64,000 nt of DNA from an uncultured Anaerolineales bacterium. Lineage in GTDB: Bacteria; Chloroflexota; Anaerolineae; Anaerolineales; UBA6663. The number at the start of each line of letters is the position of its first letter. Position 1 is the stretch's first letter. The stretch is taken from positions 1 through 64,000 of the forward strand of contig CALFZO010000109.1 in the NCBI GenBank assembly GCA_937952305.1. The letters are read 5' to 3'. Shown one piece after another: positions 18,113 through 26,011 of this stretch. Made by a program: the position numbers and the translations under genes. The notes beneath the pieces are model-generated. The model was not told where the DNA came from, did no database searches, and was given only the letters and a program-made list of their open reading frames with translations.

Positions 18113-19354
18113 GTGTTGACTGACCTGGAGCGCCGCGTCCTGGAAGCCATGGACGACGCCGAGCTGATCAGCTGGGTGCAGGCGCTGACGCGCATCCCGA
18201 GCGTGTGGAAGCCCGAGACCGGCGAGGGCGAAGAGGCCGCCGCCCGCTGGGTAGAGGCCCGCTGCCGGGAGATGGGTCTGGACACGCACTTCGAGTTTGT
18301 GGAGCCGGGCCGGCCCAATGTGATCGCGCTCTTGGCGGCGCCGGACGCCGGCCAGCAGCGCACGCTCATGTTCGAGGGCCATACCGATGTGGTCACCGAA
18401 GGCGATCCGGCGTTGTGGACCGATCCGCCGTTCAGCGCCACGCTCCGCGACGGCCGCCTCTACGGGCGCGGCGCCAACGACATGAAGGCCGGGCTGGTCT
18501 GCGCGCTGGCGGCCATCCAGGCCCTGGTCCGCAGCCGCGTCCGCCTGAACGGCGAGGTGCTGCTGGGCGCGCTCTGCGACGAGGAAGGCCGCATGCTCGG
18601 CGTCAAGCATTTCGTCGAGCGCGGTTGGGCGCGGCGCGTGACGGCCGCCATCATCTGTGAGCCGGAGGAGAACCACCTGTGCATCGCCCAGAAGGGCGTC
18701 CTGTGGATCCGGGCCGTGGTCCGCGGCGTGATGGCGCACGGCGCCATGCCGCTGACGGGCGTCAACAGCGCCTACCCGCTGGCGCGCTTCCTGACGGCCG
18801 TGCACGCCCTGGAGGAGCGCGAGATCGCGCGCCACGGCCGCCACGAGTTCCTGGGCCAGCCCAGCATCACGCCCACCATCGTGCTCTCCCCGCCGCGCGG
18901 CGCCGGCGAGCCCCAGAACAACGTCATGCCTGGCGCGGCTGAATGCGTGCTGGATTTCCGCCTGATCCCGGGCCAGGACCCGGACTGGCTGGCAGCCCAG
19001 ACCGAGCAAATGTTGAAGGCCGCCGTCGCCACAGACCCGCGCCTGGAGTATGACCTGGAGGTGCTGGAGGTGCGCCATCCCACCCGCACGGACCGCGCCG
19101 AGCCGGTGGTGACGGCGCTGGCCGAGGCGTACCGCGATCTGACCGGTGCGGAGCCCGTCTACGGCGGCGTGCCCGGTTCCACGGATGGCACGATCTTGAA
19201 CGCGCGCCAGGGCATCCCGATCGTCACCTGCGGCCCCGGCGACATCCACATCCCCCATCATGTGGACGAGTGGGTGAGCGTGGACGAGATCAAGCTGGCG
19301 GCACGGCTGTATGCGCTGGCGGCGCTGCGCTATCTGGGGACGCTGGACGAATGA
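18113..19354 (+). CDS. M20-family metallo-amidohydrolase (ArgE/DapE type)
   Basis: 413 residues. M20 signatures: GHTDVV (metal His), GRGANDMKAG (bridging Asp), CDEEG (catalytic Glu) and CEPEENH, with the dimerisation domain in the middle and a late metal His in GDIHIPHHVDEW. Members remove acyl groups from amino acids or related amines (ArgE, DapE, and the thiamin-salvage deformylase YlmB). The start is GTG at 18113, 7 bases after the hydrolase stop; an in-frame upstream start would overlap that gene. Substrate not identified. Embedded in the ECF operon. Confidence 0.9.
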   Translation: MLTDLERRVLEAMDDAELISWVQALTRIPSVWKPETGEGEEAAARWVEARCREMGLDTHFEFVEPGRPNVIALLAAPDAGQQRTLMFEGHTDVVTEGDPALWTDPPFSATLRDGRLYGRGANDMKAGLVCALAAIQALVRSRVRLNGEVLLGALCDEEGRMLGVKHFVERGWARRVTAAIICEPEENHLCIAQKGVLWIRAVVRGVMAHGAMPLTGVNSAYPLARFLTAVHALEEREIARHGRHEFLGQPSITPTIVLSPPRGAGEPQNNVMPGAAECVLDFRLIPGQDPDWLAAQTEQMLKAAVATDPRLEYDLEVLEVRHPTRTDRAEPVVTALAEAYRDLTGAEPVYGGVPGSTDGTILNARQGIPIVTCGPGDIHIPHHVDEWVSVDEIKLAARLYALAALRYLGTLDE

Positions 19355-19420
19355 CCAAAGACGTCGGCCGGGCGGCGTTCCCGGTCTGCGGCCATTGTTT
19401 TGGCAGCGATCAACGGTTTG

Positions 19421-20473
19421 ATGAACGGCACCTTCACTGACATCCCCGGCCTTCAGGTCGGCCACTGGACGGACAGCGCGGCCGCCACCGGCTGCACGGT
19501 GGTGCTCTGCCCGGAGGGCGCCGTCGCCGGCGTCGACGTGCGCGGGTCGGCGCCGGGCACGCGTGAGAACACGCTGCTCAACCCCGTCAACATGGTGCAG
19601 AAGGTCCACGCCATCCTGCTTTCGGGCGGCAGCGCCTTTGGCCTGGCCGCCGCCGACGGCGTGATGCGCTGGCTGGAGGAGCGCGGCTACGGCTTCGATG
19701 TGGGTGTGGCGCGCGTGCCGATCGTGCCCGGGGCCGTGATCTTCGACCTGGCCATCGGTGACCCCAAGACGAGGCCGGACGCCGCCGCCGGGTACGCGGC
19801 CTGTGCGGCCGCCCACGCCGGGCCGGTGACAGTGGGCAGCGTCGGCGCCGGGACGGGCGCAACGGTTGGCAAGGTCTTGGGGTTTAACTCTGCAACCAAG
19901 GGTGGCCTGGGGACCGCCAGCTACCGCACCGCCGGCGGGCTGACCGTGGCCGCGCTGGTGGTGCTCAACGCTTACGGCGAGATCGTGGACCCGCAGACCG
20001 GGCGCGTGGTCGCCGGGGCGCGCCGGCCGGACGGCAGCGGCTTTGTCGATGCGGTGCGGGTGATGGAAGGCCTGGCCGACCAGAACTGGCAGAACCTGGC
20101 CGGCCAGAACACGACCCTGGCCGTGATCGCCACTGACGCCGCGCTGCCCAAGGTCGGCGCGACCAAGGTGGCGCAGATGGCGCATGACGGCCTGGCGCGC
20201 ACGATCCGGCCGATCCACACCTTGTTCGACGGCGACACTGTCTTTGCGTTGTCGTTGGGCGAGCGCGCCGCCGACGTGAACTTGGTGGGCACGCTGGCGG
20301 CCGAGGTGTTGGCGCAGGCCGTGCTCAACGCCGTGGCCGCGGCTGAGCCACTGGCCGGCATTCCAGCGGCGAAAGATCTGCCGGCGGCGAAAGATCTGCC
20401 GGCGGCGAATGATCTGCCGGCGGCCAAAGATCTGCCGGCCGCGCGCGACGTCCGGCCGGGAGGAGCGGGGTGA
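19421..20473 (+). CDS. P1-family (DmpA/NylC-type) peptidase with repeated C-terminal tail
   Basis: 350 residues. The N-terminus (FTDIPGLQVGHWTD) and the GGSAFGLAAADGVM and SVGAGTGATVGK segments place it in the DmpA/NylC-like P1 family, N-terminal-nucleophile hydrolases that mature by cutting themselves. In NylC the new N-terminal residue is Thr; here the matching candidate is Thr at about residue 248 in VGATKVAQMAHDG (inference). Family members act on short peptides with small or D-residues and on nylon oligomers. The last 30 residues are five PAAKDL-like hexapeptides from an 18-bp repeat. Start ATG at 19421; TTG at 19400 is an alternative. EcfT follows after 6 bases. Confidence 0.87.
   Translation: MNGTFTDIPGLQVGHWTDSAAATGCTVVLCPEGAVAGVDVRGSAPGTRENTLLNPVNMVQKVHAILLSGGSAFGLAAADGVMRWLEERGYGFDVGVARVPIVPGAVIFDLAIGDPKTRPDAAAGYAACAAAHAGPVTVGSVGAGTGATVGKVLGFNSATKGGLGTASYRTAGGLTVAALVVLNAYGEIVDPQTGRVVAGARRPDGSGFVDAVRVMEGLADQNWQNLAGQNTTLAVIATDAALPKVGATKVAQMAHDGLARTIRPIHTLFDGDTVFALSLGERAADVNLVGTLAAEVLAQAVLNAVAAAEPLAGIPAAKDLPAAKDLPAANDLPAAKDLPAARDVRPGGAG
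20363..20452 (+). repeat. Five 18-bp tandem repeats in the P1 peptidase gene
   Basis: Units at 20363, 20381, 20399, 20417 and 20435, the first four nearly identical (consensus CCGGCGGCGAAAGATCTG) and the last degenerate. In frame, each encodes PAAKDL or a close variant, so copy number can change without a frameshift. Confidence 0.95.
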
Positions 20474-20479
20474 GGGGCC

Positions 20480-21340
20480 ATGTTTGAGCTCTCGCGCAAT
20501 GTCCTGATCGGCCAGTATTTTCCGACGAATTCGGCCGTCCATCGGTTGGACCCGCGCACCAAGATTTTGGGGACGCTCTTCATCGTCGTCGCCATCTCGC
20601 TGTCACGGTCTTTGCTGGCCAGCTTGCTGCTGCTCGGGCTGTTGGTCCTGATCACGTGGCTGGCGCGGCTGCCCTTCGGCGCCATCCTGCGCGGCCTGCG
20701 TTATGCCGCGCCGCTGCTGGCGATCTTTCTGGTGGTCCAATTGGTGTTCCTGGGCTGGCAGCCGAGCGCGGCGGCCGGGCCGGTGTTCTTCGAGTGGCAG
20801 TTCATCCGCGTCACGCGCGGCAGCCTGCAGCAGATGGGGTTGGGCATTGTCCGGCTGCTCTCGTTTTACTTCATCGCCGGCCTGCCGACCCTGACGACGA
20901 CGGTGACGCAGTTGACGCACGGCGTCGAACTGCTGCTGCGGCCTCTGCGCCGGGTGGGGCTGCCGGCGGCCGAGATCGCCCTGGTCAACATGATCGCGCT
21001 GCGCTTCGTGCCGACGCTGGCCGAGGAGCTGGAGCGCGTGATGAAGGCGCAGGCCAGCCGCTGCGGCGAAATCGGAACGCGGCTGCAGCGGCCAGACCGG
21101 CTGGCGCGCGCGCTGCTGCCGCTGGTGGTGCCGCTCTTCGTCAACGCCTTCCGGCGCGCCGAGGAGCTGGCCATCGCGATGGAGGCGCGCTGCTACATGG
21201 GCGGTGTCGGCCGCACCAAGTACGTGCGCCTGCAGGCCACCTGGGTCGACGCCGCCGTCACGGCGGCGCTGCTGGCCATCTGCGCCGTGGCGTTGTGGAC
21301 GCCCTGGCCGGCGCTGGCCGACCTGTTCCTGGGGCGGTGA
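20480..21340 (+). CDS. ecfT: ECF transporter transmembrane component EcfT
   Basis: 286 residues with about five membrane segments. The N-terminus contains HRLDPRTKIL, typical of EcfT/CbiQ, and the two coupling motifs that touch the ATPases are visible as ASR (in KAQASRCGE) and ARC (in MEARCYMGG; ARG in most relatives). It joins the fused ATPase and an S component into an energy-coupling-factor importer in the cytoplasmic membrane. The start ATG is 6 bases after the P1 gene stop with GAGGGG upstream, suggesting translational coupling. Confidence 0.93.
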   Translation: MFELSRNVLIGQYFPTNSAVHRLDPRTKILGTLFIVVAISLSRSLLASLLLLGLLVLITWLARLPFGAILRGLRYAAPLLAIFLVVQLVFLGWQPSAAAGPVFFEWQFIRVTRGSLQQMGLGIVRLLSFYFIAGLPTLTTTVTQLTHGVELLLRPLRRVGLPAAEIALVNMIALRFVPTLAEELERVMKAQASRCGEIGTRLQRPDRLARALLPLVVPLFVNAFRRAEELAIAMEARCYMGGVGRTKYVRLQATWVDAAVTAALLAICAVALWTPWPALADLFLGR

Positions 21341-21422
21341 GCGGGCGGGGCGCGGGGCCCCTCGGGTTGGGTGTGATCGATCCTGGCGATCGTTCTTTTC
21401 CACTCATAAGGAGACTTCAGCC

Positions 21423-22010
21423 ATGAGCAGTCAATCCCTCAACACCGCTTTCAACACCCGGCGCCTGGTGATCACGGGGATGCTGATCGCGGTCAGCATC
21501 ATCCTGGCCGTGCCGCTCAATGCGCCGCCGTTCGTCAGCCTGGGCTTTATCACCTTCGGCGGCATCTCCTTCACCTTCATGCACGTGCCCGCCATCATCG
21601 GCGCGGTCCTGGAAGGGCCGGTCGTCGGCCTGATCGTCGGCGGGGCCTTCGGCTTGTTCAGCATGTTTTTGGCCAACCAGCAGACCGGCGCGGACGCCAT
21701 CTTCCGCGACCCGATCATCTCGGTCTTGCCGCGCCTGTTCATCGGCCCGGTGGCCTGGCTGGTCTTCAACGCCCTCAAGAAGGCCAACCCGATGGCGGCG
21801 CTGGGCGGCGCCGGCGTCGCCGGGACCCTGACCAACACCCTGCTGGTCATCGGCGCCATCGCTATCCGGCTGAGCGTGCCCTTCCTGGCCACGCTGGCCA
21901 GCGTGGCCGTCAACGTCGCCATCGAGGTCGTCGTGGCCGTGGTCCTGGTCATCGCCGTGGTCAACGCCCTGCGTAACGTCGGCGGCGGCCGCGGCGGGTC
22001 ATCGGTCTAA
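21423..22010 (+). CDS. ECF transporter S component (substrate unknown)
   Basis: 195 residues, six hydrophobic segments, with a pattern (FITFGGISFTFMHVPAIIG; FGLFSMFLA; RLFIGPVAW) typical of small-molecule-binding S components. It captures the substrate, a vitamin or related micronutrient, for import through EcfT. I cannot assign the ligand. AAGGAG precedes the ATG. It is the last gene of the importer unit: a strong terminator follows. No riboswitch that would reveal the ligand is visible upstream of the S component or of the ATPase gene. Confidence 0.85.
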   Translation: MSSQSLNTAFNTRRLVITGMLIAVSIILAVPLNAPPFVSLGFITFGGISFTFMHVPAIIGAVLEGPVVGLIVGGAFGLFSMFLANQQTGADAIFRDPIISVLPRLFIGPVAWLVFNALKKANPMAALGGAGVAGTLTNTLLVIGAIAIRLSVPFLATLASVAVNVAIEVVVAVVLVIAVVNALRNVGGGRGGSSV

Positions 22011-22048
22011 TCGGGCGGAGCCATCGCCGGCGATCACCAACTGCACTT

Positions 22049-22083
22049 CGGGCCGAAGGCCGCGCGCCTTCGGCCCGCTTTTT
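22049..22083 (+). terminator. Intrinsic terminator of the ECF operon
   Basis: Perfect 12-bp stem (22049-22060 with 22066-22077), 5-base loop, then CTTTTT. Confidence 0.93.
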
Positions 22084-22137
22084 GAACCCGGCACGCTTCA
22101 TGCACATCCTCCAGGGGCATGGGCGGGCCCCTCTGAT

Positions 22138-22166
22138 TTGCGCCCAAATTATGACTGCTATACAAT
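22138..22166 (+). promoter_or_regulatory. Promoter of the two-TM protein gene
   Basis: TTGCGC (22138-22143), 17-base spacer, TACAAT (22161-22166). It gives a leader of about 110 bases. Confidence 0.6.
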
Positions 22167-22280
22167 CCGGCTAGATTCCGGCCCGGGCTGGCTTCAGGCC
22201 AGGCACCGCATTCATCCGCGCTTCTAACACGCCGGTGCCTGCGGACCGGGGCACGTTATCATCCAGTTTGGGAGACCCAC

Positions 22281-23315
22281 ATGACCAAGACAAACGTGTC
22301 GGATCTGGTCCGGCAGCCGCTGGTTGTCGGCGTCGCCGCCTTCCTGCTCGGCCTGATCATCGGCCTGCCGGTGTTGGGCTGGTGGCTGATGCCCGTCCAG
22401 TGGACCGACGGCGACTTTTCCACTCTGCGCGCCGACCTGAAGCAGGAGTACGTCCGCCTGGTCGCCGGCGCTTATGCCGTGGACCTGGATGCGCAGAAGG
22501 CCGCGCAGCGGATTGCCGCCCTCGGGCCGGCTTGGGCCACCGTGATCCAGGAGACGGCGGCCAGCGCCCAGGGCCAGGAGGCCCTGCGCCTGACGCAGCT
22601 TAAGCAAGTGCTGGACTCGCTGGCCGACAGCGGCCAAATGCCGGCGGCGCCGTCGGCTTCGGCGGGCGGGGGCGGCCTGGGCGGTTTGCTCTTGCCTCTG
22701 GCCGGGGCCTGCCTGGTGGTGGTGGTCCTGGGGGCGGCCGGCTTCCTGTTCCTGCGCTCGCGCGGGTCGGGCGGCGGCTTGAGCCAGGGCCGCACGCCGG
22801 CGCGGGCGGCGGCCGAGCCGCTGGTGGACACGCTGGTGCCGGGGACTGAAGCGGCGCCTGCGCCGGGCGGCGCTCAGCCCATCCAGCGCTTCCTGACCAC
22901 TTACACGCTCGGCGACGACGTCTACGACGACTCGTTCAGCATCGACGGCCCGGACGGCAACTTCCTGGGCGAGTGCGGCATGGGCATCTCCGAGACGATC
23001 GGCGTCGGCGACCCCAAGAAGGTCACGGCCTTCGAAGTCTGGCTGTTCGACAAGAACGACATCCGCACGGTCACGAAAGTGATCATGAGCGAGCACGGCT
23101 TCCGCGACGAGGCGCTCAAGAGCCGCCTGGCCGCCAAGGGCGAGCCGGTTCAGGCCGCCGCCGGTGACACGGTGACGCTGGAGACGGCGACCCTGATCGT
23201 TACGGCGCGCATGGTGGACATGGCTTATGGCGGCGGCCCGCTGCCGCCGTCCAGCTACTTCGAACGCATGACGATCGAGCTGCAGGCGTACCGCAAGGCG
23301 GCGCCGGCCGCCTGA
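22281..23315 (+). CDS. Unknown membrane protein with conserved C-terminal domain
   Basis: 344 residues, no family recognised. Residues about 11-35 form a membrane segment (GVAAFLLGLIIGLPVLGWWL), followed by a predicted helical region, a Gly/Ala-rich stretch, a second membrane segment near residues 135-158 and a soluble domain of about 140 residues. The last domain has an ordered beta-rich look (FLTTYTLGDDVYDDSFSID; ECGMGISETIG) and may face the cytoplasm. It stands alone with its own promoter and a shared terminator. It might be a membrane-anchored assembly or envelope factor, but nothing in the sequence decides this. Confidence 0.7.
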   Translation: MTKTNVSDLVRQPLVVGVAAFLLGLIIGLPVLGWWLMPVQWTDGDFSTLRADLKQEYVRLVAGAYAVDLDAQKAAQRIAALGPAWATVIQETAASAQGQEALRLTQLKQVLDSLADSGQMPAAPSASAGGGGLGGLLLPLAGACLVVVVLGAAGFLFLRSRGSGGGLSQGRTPARAAAEPLVDTLVPGTEAAPAPGGAQPIQRFLTTYTLGDDVYDDSFSIDGPDGNFLGECGMGISETIGVGDPKKVTAFEVWLFDKNDIRTVTKVIMSEHGFRDEALKSRLAAKGEPVQAAAGDTVTLETATLIVTARMVDMAYGGGPLPPSSYFERMTIELQAYRKAAPAA

Positions 23316-23342
23316 GTGCGGCGCGCTCGGTTCCCGCAACCA

Positions 23343-23377
23343 AAACGACCCGGCCAAGCGCCGGGTCGTTTGTTTTT
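23343..23377. terminator. Bidirectional terminator between convergent genes
   Basis: Perfect 12-bp stem (23343-23354 with 23360-23371), 5-base loop. TGTTTTT follows on the + strand and a TTTTG run follows on the - strand, so it can serve both the unknown gene and greA. Confidence 0.93.
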
Positions 23378-23399
23378 GGCTTCAGCGGCGAACCGCCGG

Positions 23400-23861
23400 C
23401 TACTCGATCTTGACGACTTTCATCTTGATCGCGCCGGCCGGGGTCTCCACCTTCACGGTCTCGCCGACGCGCTTGCCGAGCAGCGCCCGCCCGATCGGCG
23501 ACTCGTTGGAGATCTTGCCCTGGCGCGGGTCGGCCTCCTTGGCGCCGACGACCAGGAAGGTCTCCGGGTCCTGGCCGCTCTCCTGCACGGTGACGCGGCT
23601 GCCCAGGCCGACCACACCGGCCGCGGCGTTCTCGGCGATGATGGTGGCGCTGCTCAGGAGTTGCGTCAGCTCCAGGATGCGGCCTTCCAGGAAGGCCTGA
23701 TCCTCTTTCGCCATGATGTAATCGGCGTTCTCCGAGAGGTCGCCCATCTGGATGGCCTCCCGCAGGCGCGTGGCGATCTCCGGGCGTTTGACGTCGATCA
23801 GCTCTTGCAGTTCGGCGCGCAGCTTGGCGGCGCCTTCGGGCGTCAGATACTTTTCAGTCAC
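23400..23861 (-). CDS. greA: Transcription elongation factor GreA
   Basis: 153 residues. N-terminal coiled coil with the acidic tip (MGDLSENADY) that reaches into the RNA polymerase secondary channel, and the C-terminal FKBP-like domain ending in NESPIGRALLGKRVGE. GreA stimulates cleavage of backtracked transcripts. GTG start, as the first residues MTEKYLTPEGAAKL match the family. It lies 57 bases downstream of dgt on the same strand. Confidence 0.96.
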   Translation of the reverse strand: MTEKYLTPEGAAKLRAELQELIDVKRPEIATRLREAIQMGDLSENADYIMAKEDQAFLEGRILELTQLLSSATIIAENAAAGVVGLGSRVTVQESGQDPETFLVVGAKEADPRQGKISNESPIGRALLGKRVGETVKVETPAGAIKMKVVKIE

Positions 23862-23918
23862 GGGGCATCCCTCGTTGGGTTGAGGCGTGGGTGAGCGCCT
23901 GGGCGGCCCGGCCTCGGC

Positions 23919-25076
23919 TTACGGCAGCGTGTAGGGATCGAACAACTTGTAATGCTCGTCCAGGGCGAACCGGTCCGTCATGCCGGCCAGATAATCACAC
24001 ACCGCCCGGTACAGGTCGCCGGTCATTTCGGCCCGCTGCTGGGTCGGGCGCGGCAGCTGGTTAGGGCGCTGGGTGTAGGCGTCGAACAGGTCGCCCAGCA
24101 CGCGGTTGGCCTTGGCCTCCATGCGGGCGACGCGGTAGTGGCGGTACATGTTCTCGTACAGGAATTTCTTGAGGGCCTTGTTACGGGCGGCCATCTCGGC
24201 GCCCCAGCCGATGACGTTGTGCGGCAGCCGCTGCAGGTCTTCCACGGACCGCGCGCCGGCGGCTTCGATGCGGGCGTGGGTGGCCGCCACCAGGTCGGCC
24301 ACCTCCAGGCCGATCAGGCGCCGGATCAGGCGGTGGCGCGTCAACTCGTCCAGGATCTCGCCCTGCCAGCCGATGCTCTCGCGCGCCAGCTCCCACAGGC
24401 TCTGGCCTTTCAGGTCGCCCGGCGTGATCAGGCTGGAGCGCAGGCCGTCGTCCAGGTCGTGGGCGGTGTAGGCCAATTCGTCGGCGGCGTTGCAGATCTG
24501 GGCTTCCAGGTGGCCGCGCTTGTCAGCGTCGTAATCGCCGGCGTCGGCGACGTCGTACTCGGTCTCGTGCTTGACGATGCCCTCCCGGGCTTCCCAGGTC
24601 AGGTTGAGGCCCGGCCAGTTGGGGTAGCGGCGCTCCAGCTTGGTGACGATCCGCAGCGACTGCTTGTTGTGGTCGAAGCCGCCGTGGTCGCGCATGAGCT
24701 GGTCCAGCGCCACCTCGCCGGCGTGCCCGAAGGGCGAGTGGCCGAGGTCGTGCGCCAGGCAGATGGCTTCCACCAGGTCTTCGTTGGCGCCCAGCGCGCG
24801 CGCCACGGTGCGGCCGATCTGGGCGACCTCCAGTGTGTGGGTCAGGCGCGTGCGGTAGTAATCGCCCTCGTAGTTGATGAAGACCTGGGTCTTGTACTCG
24901 AGGCGGCGGAACGCCGTGGTGTGCAGGATGCGGTCGCGGTCGCGCTGGAAGGCGGTGCGGTCCTCCGGCTCCGGGTCCGGCTGGTAGGCGCGGCCGCGCG
25001 AGTCCCGGCTCTTGAGCGCGTACGGGGCCAGGTCGCGGACTTCGCGGGCTTCGAGTTCCGTGCGCGTGAACAGCAT
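23919..25076 (-). CDS. dgt: dGTP triphosphohydrolase-like HD protein
   Basis: 385 residues. HD-domain metal ligands: His in RLTHTLEVAQ, the HD pair in LAHDLGHSPFGH and the late Asp in LAYTAHDLDD. This matches the Dgt subgroup that hydrolyses dGTP and other dNTPs to nucleosides and triphosphate, keeping dNTP pools in balance. The start ATG at 25076 is set by family alignment and by the promoter: the -10 box ends 7 bases earlier. Any longer start would read through the promoter. It precedes greA. Confidence 0.9.
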   Translation of the reverse strand: MLFTRTELEAREVRDLAPYALKSRDSRGRAYQPDPEPEDRTAFQRDRDRILHTTAFRRLEYKTQVFINYEGDYYRTRLTHTLEVAQIGRTVARALGANEDLVEAICLAHDLGHSPFGHAGEVALDQLMRDHGGFDHNKQSLRIVTKLERRYPNWPGLNLTWEAREGIVKHETEYDVADAGDYDADKRGHLEAQICNAADELAYTAHDLDDGLRSSLITPGDLKGQSLWELARESIGWQGEILDELTRHRLIRRLIGLEVADLVAATHARIEAAGARSVEDLQRLPHNVIGWGAEMAARNKALKKFLYENMYRHYRVARMEAKANRVLGDLFDAYTQRPNQLPRPTQQRAEMTGDLYRAVCDYLAGMTDRFALDEHYKLFDPYTLP

Positions 25077-25083
25077 GCGCGGG

Positions 25084-25112
25084 AGAATATCATCGGCACA
25101 TGGGCTTGTCAA
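25084..25112 (-). promoter_or_regulatory. dgt promoter
   Basis: On the - strand: TTGACA (25107-25112), 17-base spacer, TATTCT (25084-25089). The ATG starts 7 bases downstream of the -10 box and has no Shine-Dalgarno sequence, so the transcript is probably leaderless. Confidence 0.8.
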
Positions 25113-25160
25113 TGCGCGCCGGCCCGGCGCGCCCCTGTAAGGTTCCAGTTGGCTGCGGTG

Positions 25161-25169
25161 TGATATATT
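25161..25169 (+). promoter_or_regulatory. Extended -10 promoter of tpx
   Basis: TGATATATT (TGn plus TATATT), about 31 bases before the tpx start; no clear -35. GGGAGGA at 25184 is the ribosome site. Confidence 0.5.
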
Positions 25170-25200
25170 TCTTGACACTACTTGGGAGGAATAAACCTGT

Positions 25201-25746
25201 ATGCCTGTCGAACGCACCGACGTGATCAAGCTGGGTGACAAATTCGCGACGATTGTGGGCGAGGACGTGAAAGTCGGCGACCCGGCGCCGCGCTTCCGCG
25301 CCCAGGTGGGCGCGTGGACGGGGTTCACCACCTGGGCCGAGGTGGACCCGCTGGAAGCCACGGCCGGCAAGGTGCGCATCCTGGCGGCTGTGCCGTCCCT
25401 GAGCACCAGCGTCTGCGATGCCGAGACGCGCCGCTTCAACGAAGAGGCGGCCAGCTTGGGCGACGATATCCGCATCATCACGATCAGCGCCGACCTGCCG
25501 CCCACGCTCAAGAATTGGTGTGCGGCCGCCGGCGTCGAGCGCGTGGCCACCGTGAGCGACCACATGGACCTGGCCTTCGGCGAACGCTACGCCACCCTGA
25601 TGAAGGAGCGCCGCTGGCACCGCCGGGCCGTGTTTGTGGTCGGCAAGGACGACCAGATCCACTACGCCGCCTATATGCCCGCGCTCGGGGAGCAGCCGAA
25701 CTACGAGGAAGTGCTGGCGGTCGCCCGCCGGCTGATTGCGGCCTGA
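25201..25746 (+). CDS. tpx: Thiol peroxidase Tpx
   Basis: 181 residues. Peroxiredoxin of the Tpx/PrxL type: peroxidatic Cys at about residue 72 in SLSTSVCD and the resolving Cys at about residue 107 in KNWCAAAG, with a spacing close to that of E. coli Tpx. It reduces hydroperoxides using thioredoxin, in the cytoplasm. The C-terminal part (RAVFVVGKDDQIHYAAYMP) also fits. There is an N-terminal segment of about ten residues before the usual start of the family. ATG supported by GGGAGGA. Confidence 0.92.
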   Translation: MPVERTDVIKLGDKFATIVGEDVKVGDPAPRFRAQVGAWTGFTTWAEVDPLEATAGKVRILAAVPSLSTSVCDAETRRFNEEAASLGDDIRIITISADLPPTLKNWCAAAGVERVATVSDHMDLAFGERYATLMKERRWHRRAVFVVGKDDQIHYAAYMPALGEQPNYEEVLAVARRLIAA

Positions 25747-25747
25747 T

Positions 25748-25882
25748 ATGAACCCCTCGCCGGAGTCGGGTTCGCGGCGCGTCCTGATGATCGCGGGCCT
25801 GGTGTTTATGGGGGTGCTGGCCTTGTGCGGTGTCGCCGGCACCTGCCTGCTGGTGGTCAGCTTCTTCGTGCCGACCAACTGA
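25748..25882 (+). CDS. Small single-span membrane protein
   Basis: 44 residues, too short for usual ORF callers, starting ATG one base after the tpx stop. After a polar, Arg-containing start (MNPSPESGSRR), residues 12-40 are almost wholly hydrophobic with two Cys (LCGVAGTC). No family recognised. The position between the tpx stop and a strong terminator and the tight spacing suggest a real translated gene rather than chance. It might assist a membrane process tied to peroxide stress; this is only a guess. Confidence 0.55.
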   Translation: MNPSPESGSRRVLMIAGLVFMGVLALCGVAGTCLLVVSFFVPTN

Positions 25883-25907
25883 AGCGGCTGGCCAACGCTC
25901 GGAACCG

Positions 25908-25938
25908 GGGCGGGCTGAAAAAGCCCGCCCTTTTTGTT
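25908..25938 (+). terminator. Intrinsic terminator of the tpx unit
   Basis: Perfect 9-bp stem (25908-25916 with 25922-25930), GAAAA loop, TTTTTGTT. Confidence 0.93.
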
Positions 25939-26011
25939 CTTAAGGCGCGGCCGGGCAACAAGCCAGGCCAGCCAACGCCGGCCTGGCAGCGGGACCGCTG
26001 GGGGGAGTGCG

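Noticed and set aside
20363..20452. CRISPR-like array
   Set aside because: Units of 18 bp with no spacers and in frame with a protein; a coding tandem repeat.
18092..20542. 816-codon antisense frame over the M20 and P1 genes
   Set aside because: His/Arg/Gln-rich shadow translation, opposite to two well-motifed enzymes.
14640..22010. TPP, folate or cobalamin riboswitch in the ECF operon
   Set aside because: No matching consensus upstream of the dehydrogenase, ATPase gene or S component, so the ligand cannot be named.
25172..25200. TTGACA at 25172 as a -35 for tpx
   Set aside because: The matching -10 would lie at the start codon, and no box is found there; the extended -10 at 25161 fits better.
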